64,000 nt of DNA, taken from assembly GCA_026724425.1 (NCBI GenBank), contig JAIUCV010000005.1:39653784-39717783 (forward strand). The letters are read 5' to 3'. This document shows, piece by piece, positions 35,874 to 46,265 of the stretch. The notes below the pieces were generated by a model that saw nothing but the letters and a program-made list of their open reading frames with translations, was not told the origin of the DNA and searched no databases. This stretch comes from Erythrophleum ivorense (taxonomy: Eukaryota > Streptophyta > Magnoliopsida > Fabales > Fabaceae). Position numbers and translations under genes: made by a program. The stretch's first letter is position 1. Each line of letters begins with the position of its first letter.

Positions 35874-36838
35874 CTCTTGTTCTTGGATAGAAATCCCTCC
35901 ATGATGGTTTTGTTTTGGGCCGTGGCATACAATAGAGGCGAAGAAGAAGAAGAAGCAACAAGAGGAAGATGTTACCTTGGATTCCAGCTTATTTAAAGAG
36001 TCCTTTGGCTTCCCTTAGCCTTCTCCTTAACACGCCACTCTTCCCTCTATGAATCAAGGTCAAAAAAGAACCACATCACTCACCAAAACCATGATATGGA
36101 AGCTTGAAAGGAGTAGAACAAAGGTTTAAGAAGAAGAAGTATGAATTATTGAATTTTTCTTACCTTTTTTTTTTCTTAATTTTTCCCTTCTTCTTTGGCT
36201 CCTCTTGGTGTATCCCTCTCTCCAACTCCCTTCTATGTTTTAAATGATGTAATATGTCAGTTAGAAGAGGCCATAATTTGGACGCCTAATAAGCAAGAAA
36301 GAAAGGATTTGTTCTTTTAAAATGATGTTTACGTCCTACATATGTAGCATTTTTGTTTTAGCTTCGTTTTAGCTCTTTTTTGAGAACTTTCCTTTCCATC
36401 ATAAGATTTAGATTCCCAATCTTATAAAATGCCTTTGGAATCACTCAAATTGGAGCTAAAACCTTCCCGAACGAATCAGTCAAAATTCAAGTAAATTGAT
36501 ATTCAAAAACGCACATCGGAAAGGTTTTAACTGTCCCAAAGCTTCCCATAGTTTTCAAAGCCCCTGAGAACTTGAGAAACTCAAAATTTTCATTTAAAAA
36601 GCCTTCTTATGACTTTTCCAAAAAGTACCCATATTAGCGAAAATGCCACTACACTTTTGGTAAATTTTTTGAACCACTTCAACCTCAGTTTTTGGGCAAC
36701 TCAAGACTCAAATCCATATTTTTCATTATTTAAAATTTTATCCAAATTTTATTTGGTCTTAAATCACTCATCTCAGGGGCTTGCTTTTTAAACTAACTAA
36801 TTATAGTATTTTTATGAAATACCAGATGTTACATAAAG

Positions 36839-37137
36839 TCATTAATTGTTTTATTATTTTTATTATCACCCTTAGCCATGGTTATTTCTAGTTTACAAGT
36901 CTTAGATTTCTCTTTGAGGGCTTACTTGAAGGTTAGTTCAATCTTTGGATATAAAAAGCTTTAATTTAAAGCTTTTATACTTGCGTATAAGTAAATTTAG
37001 TAACTATAAAACAAAAGTGAAAAAGAAAACAAAGCTTCAAGTATACTAGGTATTAATATTGGCATAAATCAATTGCGTAAGTCTCTGAAAATGACATCAA
37101 AACCTATTGTGTCAAAACAAGACTACTCACATATAAA
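36839..37137 (-). other. Leader of element B
   Basis: Between the right LTR of B and the target of LTR C. A primer site should lie next to 37137. A weak match (TTTTGACACAATAGG on the minus strand, near 37100-37120) could be a ruined Asp-type site, but I do not rely on it. Confidence 0.5.
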
Positions 37138-38500
37138 TGGACATATTGCATAAGTAATATGGTAATGAATTAGATATCATTCCCTTGAGAATTGCTTTAA
37201 AAGAAATTTACCAAATACTAAAATTAACACCTTAACTTTAATCAAGCTAATTAATAGATAAAGTGCAAAAGCTAAACTAAAATACCAAACCAAGAAAGAA
37301 ACAAAGTAAAGTGATCTAGGTGAAATTTAATGGGTGAAAGAAGCCTAGGATTATTAATGCCCTTTATATCTAATACAAACCCAGTTTTGTTCCTCTTAAT
37401 CTTGCTTCTAATGGTGTATATGCTAGCCTAGGTTTTTAAGTTATCTATAAGCACCTTCCCAAGTTACCTATAGGCATTATCCTTAGTCAAATCCATAATG
37501 CCTTATGAATTTAAACCAACTTACTCAATTAGACAATTCCCTATTTAGGCTATGTGAGGCTAACAAGTATATTCTTATCTCATTGGTGAAACTATAAATT
37601 CAATTCAACAAGCATCAAGTACTCACACAATTCAATTCAAGGTTTAATTCTAATATCTCCTTCTCAAGTTTAATTAAAATACCATAACGATCCAATTGGT
37701 AGCCAATCAATTAAAAGCATGAAGAATAGAGTTAAATAAACACATACAAACCATTAGCAAGAAAAGGTAATCAATCTCTAACCCATACATGTTCATAATA
37801 ATCCTAGAAGAAAAAACTCAGTCACTTATATTAAAGAAATTTAGCGCAAAAATTGAAGCATCCAAAAATCCCATTAGTGTAATACCAAGGACAGAAAGAG
37901 AAGAGAATAAACAAAGAGTAATCTTGTAATATCCACAATCTCCTAACTTCCTCTTGCTCTTTGGAACCTTGGAACATCTCTCTTGCCATTGAAAATTTTC
38001 CAAAACCTCCTCTCTCAATTTGACCTAACTTCCTTTTTTATAACCTATCAAAATAACCTCAAAAGTAATGCATGTCTGTAAGTTTGGATTGCAGCATCAC
38101 AGCCCAAGATTTTAAGGCCATAGCTTGAGTTACTAACATTTTATTTGTAGATTTAAGGTTATCAGGGCTATGGCTCAAGATTTTGAAGTCATTTCTTGAT
38201 CTTGCTACTCTCTAGATGGTGCATTATTTTAAGGTCAAGGCTCCAATATCCATGGCCTAGGCTCTTGGTGACCTAAAAACTTGTTTCCTCTATCATTCAA
38301 TCCATGCAAAAACATATGAAAACCAACTAATTACTATTCAACAAAAATTAACCAATTAAACTAAAAAAATCGCAACTAAACATAAACAGCATCTATGTAA
38401 CGAGGAACGCTAATTCACTAAATTCTAACCTATGAAAGCAAAACTAATCAAATTGACATGCCAGAATAGGCAAAATAATATGAATATTCAAGAGTTAACA
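37138..38500 (-). repeat. Right (5') LTR of element B
   Basis: Uninterrupted copy, starting TGGACATATTG and ending GAGTTAACA, followed by ATAAG at 38501-38505. It aligns with the two parts of the left LTR and shows precisely where E is inserted in that copy. Confidence 0.8.
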
Positions 38501-38505
38501 ATAAG

Positions 38506-38799
38506 TAGGAGAATTTAAAGACAATATTTCTTACACTTTTGTATTAAAAATGTTTTATTATTTATATTTTAGAAAATAAATTATTTTTGTTAAAATGTAA
38601 GATTTAATTCAATTATAACTAAAAATTAAATTGCATATTTTTTAAATCAAAAATTAATTTATGTAAAAAATTCTTAGTATTATGTGAATATCAAAAATAA
38701 ATTTGAATATGAAAGTTTGGCAAGCATCGAAACATTATACCTTTCTTCAACAAATTTATAGAAATTTCATACTGCATTGTTAACAAGAGTTGTATTTCA
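38506..38799. other. Unassigned AT-rich spacer
   Basis: Very AT-rich sequence between element B and the LINE. No gene, repeat family or motif recognised. Confidence 0.5.
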
Positions 38800-38817
38800 A
38801 AAAGATACACATCTAGA

Positions 38818-39010
38818 AGTGAATGAAAGAGTTGTTGATCAAGCTTGTTGAGGTTCTTTTGCTAGGTCTTTGTGCAGTGCTTTTCCTCCTTCTATCTAAA
38901 GAAGTTGTGAGCTAGTGATAGTGGTTTATCAAGATTTCAGTAAGTGAATGAAAGAGTTGTTGATCAATCTTATTGAGGTTCTTTTGCTAGGTCTTTGTGC
39001 AACGCTTTTT
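38818..39010 (+). repeat. Tandem duplication, 125-bp period, at the start of the LINE
   Basis: A segment of about 67 bases beginning AGTGAATGAAAGAGTTGTTG occurs at 38818 and again at 38943 with only four or so differences. The spacing is 125 bases. It lies just upstream of the ORF1 remnant and could be a duplicated promoter unit of the LINE leader. Confidence 0.8.
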
Positions 39011-39039
39011 GATTATGGTGATTTTTGAAAAGTGGTGTA

Positions 39040-41130
39040 AGAGGGTGTACTTTTATTGGAGGTAATATGGTTAGACTTTATTGAAATGCTGGTGGATATA
39101 GCTGGACTAAAAGCAACGAGCCAGGCAACAAATCATTTGAGTTAGTTTGGCTTTCAACTACCTAAATAGGTCCATATATTAAGATTAATCATGGTCTACT
39201 AAGCCCTTTTAGGCAAATGTGGTACTTGCTTAGAGGGAGTGGTCTTGGACAAAAGGTTACTTTTAGTTCATAGGCTACAAAGGTGATTGACTTCAATTAG
39301 AAGCTACAAGGCCATGCTAATATGGTGGGCTGAGATAGAAATATTTAGTTACTATAGTTTGAAGATTTTATGAATTAGAGGTATATTCTTCTAATGGTCG
39401 ATGGGCTTTGAAGAACTCTTTAATGGTTATGGAGGAACAGAAACCTAACATGTTATTATCTAGGATGCATTTATATCAAATACCGATATGGGTCCAAATA
39501 TAAGGATTGCATTAGAGTATTTCAATTATGGTGTTGTAGAACTACTAGATAATATGCTGGGGGAGTTTCGAGACTATGATAGAAAGGATTGGTTAACTCA
39601 TAATATTAGATTCCTTCGTATATAAGTTTGGGTGGATCCATTACTACCATTACTTTTTTCTTTCAAAGTTAATCTGGATGATGGATGAAATATTGATTGA
39701 CTATCGATATGAACAACTATTTTGTATTTGTAGGTAATATGGAAGGATGGGACATGTTCAATGAGATTATGATTGGAATTTTTCACAGGTATAGTAGGCT
39801 TTCCAAGTACACAAAGACAGGATTTTTCAAAGGTTTGTAGTGTAATTTGTGTCTGAATTTCATTACCCTATGGTATCAAAATTCCATATAGCATTTTTCC
39901 CGAAAGCTAAGGCTAGGAAAACAATAAAGATTTGATGGTGGGATTCATTGCATAGTGGTGATAACATGGTTAGAGATTATAGTATGGAATCTTTCTCCCA
40001 ACTTAAAGTTTTTTTCTAACCTCTAAACAATGCAAAGTAATTTATAGTGTCCAGTTGCTCTGTTGACTCCATGGATTCAGATCCTGAAGAGATTGGTTCA
40101 AATCCAATGGAAACAACACAAGGTTCTAAACAAGACAAAACATTGTCTTAGCCATTACTATCTTAGGACAATGTGATTGAGCAATTGCATGCTTCATTAG
40201 AGAATCTTAATGACTTTGACATATTAAAGGATAGGGAGGTCTCTCATAATAATAAATGTGGCTTTTATAGGTGGCTCTGAATGTTCATAGAGCTCACAGG
40301 TGAATCTTGGGAAGGAAAATGCTTGTCGATGCACACTTTACTAGTAGAAAATAGTAGAATTCATGATAATGACCTTATAATGGTGCAATTGATAGATAGG
40401 ATGTGAAGTAGTAAGAAGACCCTGAAGTAAGGAAATTTCAACATTAGAGCATTGCTCATTGGTTAGAGGATATACGCGATGGATTGTGATGTAAGCACAA
40501 CACATGCAACAAGACTTGGTTGGTAGGAGGCAGAGTCGGTGGGGCAACAAGAACTGCATAAACAAAACCTAGTTGGTATTATTAGTATTTTTTTTCTAGT
40601 TGCTAAGAACTAAAGTAGTGTATTTAATGGGCCTCACAATATTTATCCTAAACTAGATGGTTGGGTAGCTTTTATACTGACTAGGTCTAACTTTCATTTT
40701 TTGGTCCAATGGGCTAGGGGGCTGCCAACTCGAGAGGATGGAATGGAGATGTAATTGCAATACTACTCTAATGTGGATTAGCTTCTAATTAGTAGTACTA
40801 TTTGGCCCAATAATAAGATAATTGGCTGTCCTAGTTGGATCAGTTTTGTTCCAGCAATTTTGGAATCTTATGTATCAAGGGTTTTGCGTGCTGCTCTGCT
40901 AGGTCAAGGAAATTCAATCATGCAATCCATTAATGCAATTAGAGCAAGTTACCAGAACAAGTTTAAGGGATTTAAGAATTATATACTGGAGATGTTAGGG
41001 GGATTGAAACATGTTTGGGCTGGTGATGATCTATTACCAAGGCTAGGCAATTCAATCTATGAACCATTGCCAAGGGAAAAAAAATGAAAAGGTGGGAACA
41101 AGCTTCTAAAAGGATAGTTAAATAGAAGAT
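39040..41130 (+). pseudogene. LINE ORF1 remnant (RNA-binding protein)
   Basis: Fragments fit plant L1 ORF1. Near 39465-39500 the reading LYQIPIWVQI matches the P-L-W-V-R-I segment of the ORF1 RNA-binding domain. Near 39690-39745 DYRYEQLFCICR..GRMGH resembles the Y-E-x-L-P-x-F-C-x-x-C-G-x-x-G-H zinc knuckle, with some Cys lost. The part from 39800 to 41130 is variable; the open stretch 40860-41087 has no recognised domain. Many stops. Confidence 0.55.
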
Positions 41131-41233
41131 ATCCACCTTACATAATCTTATAGGGAGAAAGGGTGAATTTACAAGCTTCTTCTGTACAAGATGGTTTCAT
41201 GGAGGCTTCTCCTTAACAACCTCCATTATTGCC

Positions 41234-42080
41234 ATGATTGTTATAAGTTGGAACTATCGTGGTCTTAGTAAAGCCACGACAGTTCAATGTCTTCATACAT
41301 TAATATGTAAATATAATCATAACTTTTGGTTTTTGATAGAAACTAAAAAATAGCTTGATGCAATTGCAAGAAAGTTTTGTGATTATGGCTTTGCACAGGT
41401 GTATGGTTGGGATGCACAAGGACGCAATAGAAGTTTATTTTTAGGCTATCATGATGGATCCATTTATCATTTAATTGACTCTTTGTCACATTGGATTCAT
41501 TTGGAAGTTAACAATTTACAAGGTTAGCATTTTTCCTTACTTTTATATATGGATTTCCTAATTTTTATAACAGATATATTTTATGGGAATGGTTTAAACA
41601 TACGACTTTTGGTATCTCTTGTTCATGGATGGCTATAGGTGATTTTGATTAGGCGGCTTACTCACATGAGAAAAAAGTCATGTCTCTATGATACAAAGGC
41701 AAAATTAGTTTTGTGAGATGATAGATACTTATCACTTTGTAGATGTGTGTCATAGTGGTTTCTTGTATACATGGGCCAATGGTAGACAAGGAAAGGATGG
41801 TGTTTGGGAGAGACTAGATTAGGTGTTCTATAATCCTAAATGGACGGAGAAGATCCCAAATTCTAGCTTATAATCACTATCCTTAGCAACATTGAATCAC
41901 TCACTTTTGGTGTTTAATACAGAAAAATTTCATCTATTTAGGAGGTGTCTTTTCATTTTGAAAATTTTTGGTTTAAATTTCCTCAATGCAACACAATTAT
42001 GCAAAATACTTGGAATGAAAAAAATATATGGTTTTACAGCATTTAAGGTTCATCAAAAGTTACATAAACTTCAATAAAGG
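41234..42080 (+). pseudogene. LINE ORF2 endonuclease remnant
   Basis: Apurinic endonuclease-like domain that nicks target DNA. From the ATG at 41234 the reading is MIVISWNYRGLSKATTVQCL and FWFLIETKK, matching the S-W-N-x-R-G-L and x-E-T-K motifs at the start of plant L1 ORF2. Later fragments are ADF-like (GDFD near 41640) and FLYTWANGRQGKDGVWERLD (41760-41820), with the usual T-W-x-N-x-R...R-L-D-R pattern. Stops and frameshifts are frequent. Confidence 0.78.
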
Positions 42081-42379
42081 CTAAGGATGTGGAATAAAAA
42101 TCATATTGGTAATATTAACAGTCATATTAAGGATTTGGAATATCAATTGAGTTAGATTTAGGGAGATATTGACAATGATCAGCTGGGTCAGATGGAAAAA
42201 AAAATGATGGCATAAACTTGAATTCTAGTATGATTATGAGGAATCTTTGTGGGCATAAAAAGCCAGGCAGGAATGGTTACAACATAAAGATAGAAATACA
42301 AAATATTTTCATAATCTCATGAAAAAAAGATGAATCAATGGTTATATTTCTCGCCTAAAAGTATAGTGTTTGAAAAAAT

Positions 42380-43500
42380 AGTCTTTGCTAAAGGTGGACC
42401 AAATTAATTAAAAATTTCTCTCTTTGAATATTCTAGTTTTATCACATTAGCATTTGGTTTCTCTTGGTTAGGAGATATCTTAGACAGAGATTGAGATTGT
42501 AGTTGCTTAATTAAAATTGTATAGTGCTCCTAGTCTTGATGGTTTCCATACAACATTTTTCCAATACTATTGGGAGATATTAAGCATGACGTGAGTAATT
42601 TTGGTGATCAGATTTTTCCAAAATGGGTTCCTTGTCAAAGCGATGAATCATTCTTATATTGTTCTAATCCCAAAATGCAATCATCCCCAATCTTTAAAGG
42701 ATTTTCAACCCACTAGCCTTCGTAATATGATCTATAAAGTGATTTCCAAAATAATTTGTAATTGGTCAAAGGGAATGCTAATTAACCTAATTGCACCACA
42801 TCAAAATGTTGTTTTGCCTGGTCGACTGATATCCAATAATATAATTTTAGTTGTTGAGCTCATGCATACGATCAAACATACTAAATTGAATATTCAAGTT
42901 TGGTGTGCATGTAAATTAGATATTGGTAAGGCTTATGAAAAAGTCTCATGGAATTTTTTGGAGGTGGTTTTAAGGCAAATGAAGTTCCTGATTTTCTAAG
43001 TTTAAATTATTATGCAATCTGTGTGAACTATAATGCATTAAGTTATAGTTAATGGACATCCAATGGCTTGCTTTACACCACAACGAGGTTTGCAACAAGG
43101 GGATCCTCTATCTCCATATTTATTTATAATATGTGCTATTATGCTGTCTTGCATGATATTTATGGAAGAACAAAATAACGGTTGGAAAGGTATCATCATT
43201 GTAAGAGGTGCTCCATCAATATCACATATGATGTATGCCGATGAGACGATATTTTTTTTTAAGCTACTGATGGTTTGTGCTCTAAGGTCAATGATATTTT
43301 GGCCCATTATAGCAGGCTTTTTGGTCAATGTGTTAATACTAATAAATTGGAAGTGATATTTAGCTTTAACATACCTTATCAATTGAAAGGGAGTTACACT
43401 CATATCCTTAGGGTAACCTTTAAGTAGCGATTGGCTAAGTATCTTAGGGCCCAATGTGATGTTGGCCATTAAAAAACTCATATATATCAAGAAGTAGTGA
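42380..43500 (+). pseudogene. LINE ORF2 reverse transcriptase remnant
   Basis: RT domain of an L1 element. The open frame 42601-42999 reads NHSYIVLIPKCNHPQSLKDF, QPTSLRNMIYKVISKIICN, and CKLDIGKAYEKVSWNFLEVVL, matching the LIPK, RPISL and D-x-x-K-A-Y-D-x-V motifs. The frame 43063-43356 has GLQQGDPLSPYLFI and MMYADETIFF. The catalytic Y-A-D-D is changed to Y-A-D-E. A stop after 42999 separates the two. Inactive. Confidence 0.9.
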
Positions 43501-43589
43501 CAAAGACTACAAGAAATTACAAGTTTGGAAACCTATTCTATTTTCTCAAGCAACAAGGATTAATTTAGTGCTACATTCTTCCATTGTTT

Positions 43590-44470
43590 ACCACTTTTGT
43601 GTTTTGAACTACCACAGAAGTATTGTAAACAAATTGATATGAGAATCCTTAACCTTTTTTTGGGGGTTTCAAGGATGCTAAACCTAAAATACATTTGCTT
43701 CAATGGTCAAAGTTATGTCAACCTCAATTGGAAGATGGTCTTGGTTTCAAGTGCACTGGATGGTTTAATAAGGTCTTATTAGCCAAATATATTTGGAGCT
43801 TAATTTCGCTAAGTAATCATTCATTATTTGCTCAAATGTTAAGGCTAACATATTATGAATCAGGGGTGAATGGTTGCTTAACATCACACTCAGCAACAAG
43901 TTAGATGTGGAAGGAAATAAAAAAAGCTAGCTCAATCCTTTTTACTCATTCGCAATGGAACATTGGAGATGGCTCAACAATTCCTATTTCAAACCACCAT
44001 TGATGGCCGATGTAAGTTGATCCTCCTTCTTCTATTCAAACAGTAAGAGATCTTATATTGCATAACTAGGGACGTTGGAATAATCAAGTGATGAATCAAT
44101 TATATTAAAGGAACATAGCTCAAAAAATTCTCTAATCCACTTTCTCTACTACAGGACAAAGTGATAAGCTTGTATGGTTAGGCTTGAATACAAGTTCATA
44201 TACCATGGCAAATGGATATAAAATATTATCTCAACAAATAGAGGAAATTCAATCATAATCTAATGTAACATGGGGTAAACTTTAGAAGCTTCATCTTTCA
44301 TTTCACATTCTCCTGTTTATATGGTGTTTGATATGTCAAGCTCTACCTTTAGCAACAATGCTTTGTGGACATCATCTTTCTATTAAGGATGGATGTCAAT
44401 CTTATGATTATTAGGAAGAATCATACAATCATGTGTTTTATTATGTCCATCTGCACGAGTAGTTTGGTTT
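43590..44470 (+). pseudogene. LINE ORF2 C-terminal region and zinc finger
   Basis: Downstream of RT. 43597-43782 reads ELPQKYCKQIDMRILNLFLGVS, and 43700-43770 gives LCQPQLEDGLGFKCTGWFNKVLLAKYIWSL, matching C-x-P-x-x-x-G-G-L-G-x-K...N-x-A-L-L-x-K-x-x-W of plant LINEs. Near 44280-44420 LHLSFHILLFIWCL and LPLATMLCGHHLSIKDGCQ resemble the reverse-transcriptase zinc-binding region. Its end and any RNase H domain beyond 44480 are uncertain. Confidence 0.72.
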
Positions 44471-46238
44471 GGCTCTTAGATGGGAATAATTGTGGACCAG
44501 CTTGCATCACTTGATATCTTTGTATGTTTGAAACAATGGCTATTCCTAGAACAACAAAAAATTCTTAATATGATTTGTACAATTATATACACCATTTGGT
44601 CTTATCATAATAAGAGACTATTGCTAACAATACATTTCATGTTTGACTTTGTGGCTTCGACTCTTTAACATTGACGAACAAGAACTCCATCCTTATTTGA
44701 CATTCTTATTGATGATGATGGTGAATTATAAGGACCAATATTGCAAAAACAAACTATATCATGTTCAAGACATATTCAATACACAGATTAGATAAGACAA
44801 GACACTTTAAATCACATATTTTAACACTTTACAATGTTTGCATTGTATTGTGTCGACTTATATGCATGTCAACATTGACGCTTTTTATTCCCAGTGGGAA
44901 TGTTGTTTCCGATTATAAACTTGATCTAACATTGCTATTGGTGAGCAATATCTTTAAAAATGAATTGCAAGTTTGCAACAATGGGCCAAGCTTGACCCTT
45001 GCTAGTGGACCAAAAATAAGATGGGCTTGGCCTTGGACAAAACATTGTATAAGGAAAAGAACCTATTAGGCTTAGGCAAAAGTCCAACCCTCACCCACAA
45101 ATAGGCTTTCTAGTGTCCATTCATACTTGGCTTGTCATTGCTTTTAGTGTTTGCTGTTCAAAGTCATAATCAATATTCGCAATTCCTCTTTGTAGGAATG
45201 CCACTATTGGCAGTGGTCCTCTCTTTTTTTACTTTCATCTTCTTGTATTGTGGTTTTTCTATTATTGTAGGGCTCTTTCACCACTTTCTCCTATGTTGTA
45301 AGAGGTTTTCCCCTTTTCCCCCTTATAAAAGGTTTTCCTCTTCATCTATAGGTATCCCCTCTTCCTACATGGAATGTATCCCCTCCTTATGGGTAAGAGT
45401 TTCAGATTTTATGTTAGATTTTTTAAGATTTACATGTTTGTCAATCTATGACTAAGCATCAAATCTTGAAGAAAGAAGATTTAGAAGGCTTAACCCTCAG
45501 AAGAGTTGAGAGGTGTGTTACCTTTTGCATATATCTCTTGATAAAAGATAATTTGGTAAGTATCTTCTGTAATAATTTTTGGGCCGCTAATAACCTTCCA
45601 AGCATGAGTGAGAGTGGCCGAGAATATTTGTAATATATTTATATAATTTGTATAATGTTTTATTATATTTTTTAATTATTTTTTATTTATCAAATTATTA
45701 ATTTAATCATTAAATTATCTGTTTAAAAATGAAAATATAAAAATAATTTTTTATCTCACTTATTTACTTTTTATATTATCTTTTATTTTATATCATTTAA
45801 CTAAACTAGTCCTAACATTCAAGTTATAAAGAATACCTAGATGGCAATTAGTTTTTATATAGTTCGCACCTGAGAGTAGGATGGTCACGTGTTGGTCTCC
45901 TACTGGTGTGCTATATGGAGATTGTTTAGACGTTGTGGTGCGTTAATGTGCATTTGAATATGTACGATCTATACGTGGTACCAGATGTGGTAATACTCCT
46001 ATATAGATTTCAACGTGGATCATGAGGCTTCAAGAGTCAGCAATGGTTGGATCATGTTCCTTGTTGTGGACTTAGGCTATCTGGGCTTCATTAGGTCAGA
46101 TGGGCTAGATTGGTTTCACTTATCACCAGGCAATACTTTAGAGCAATATTGCCTTTGTTACGGGCTCTTGCAATATGTTTCAAAAAGGAGATGGTGGAGC
46201 CATATTGCTGTGGAGGTGGGCATATATCTCCCTCAATT

Positions 46239-46265
46239 ATATATATATATATACACATATACATA
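46239..46265. repeat. TA/CA microsatellite
   Basis: Alternating TA followed by CACATATACATAC. Simple repeat. Confidence 0.85.

Larger units (their letters stand above)
30697..36838 (+). mobile_element. LTR C: solo LTR related to G, inserted in element B, interrupted by D
   Basis: The LTR proper is 30702-36833, between TAAAG at 30697-30701 and TAAAG at 36834-36838. It starts TGTCACATC and ends CCAGATGTTACA. Without D and its duplication it is about 3.6 kb. Similarity to LTR G is clear near 31390-31500 (GAGGTGCTTCTAGTT shared with 14669) and near 36020-36200. No coding region. Long, diverged and single, so a solo LTR; its orientation relative to G is the same. Confidence 0.88.
2177..38505 (-). 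mobile_element. Element B: old Ty3/gypsy retrotransposon, host of all nested insertions to its right edge
   Basis: The target duplication ATAAG occurs at 2177-2181 and 38501-38505. The left LTR is split by element E (2182-2699 plus 25907-26764, about 1376 bp); the right LTR is 37138-38500 (1363 bp). Ends are TGGACA...GTTAACA on the right copy; the left copy starts TATACA, a G to A change. The internal part is read on the minus strand: a gag remnant (about 30060-30696), a protease remnant (about 28770-29070), a hairpin with a purine tract (28091-28130) and a purine tract beside the left LTR (26765-26777). No RT or integrase core is visible, so B is either internally deleted or non-autonomous. 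Solo LTR C is inserted at 30702-36833. Strong LTR decay makes B the oldest layer. Confidence 0.82.
38800..45060 (+). mobile_element. L1-type LINE retrotransposon, decayed
   Basis: Non-LTR element read on the plus strand: ORF1-like remnant (39040-39780), endonuclease (41234-42080), reverse transcriptase (42380-43500) and C-terminal zinc-finger region (43590-44470). There are no LTRs. I could not find a target duplication or a clear poly-A tail, so both limits are estimates. Stops occur every 30-150 codons. Confidence 0.8.

Noticed and set aside
44761..45455. Frames of 102 and 107 codons as host genes
   Set aside because: No recognisable domain, pyrimidine-driven hydrophobic composition, and next to the ill-defined LINE end.
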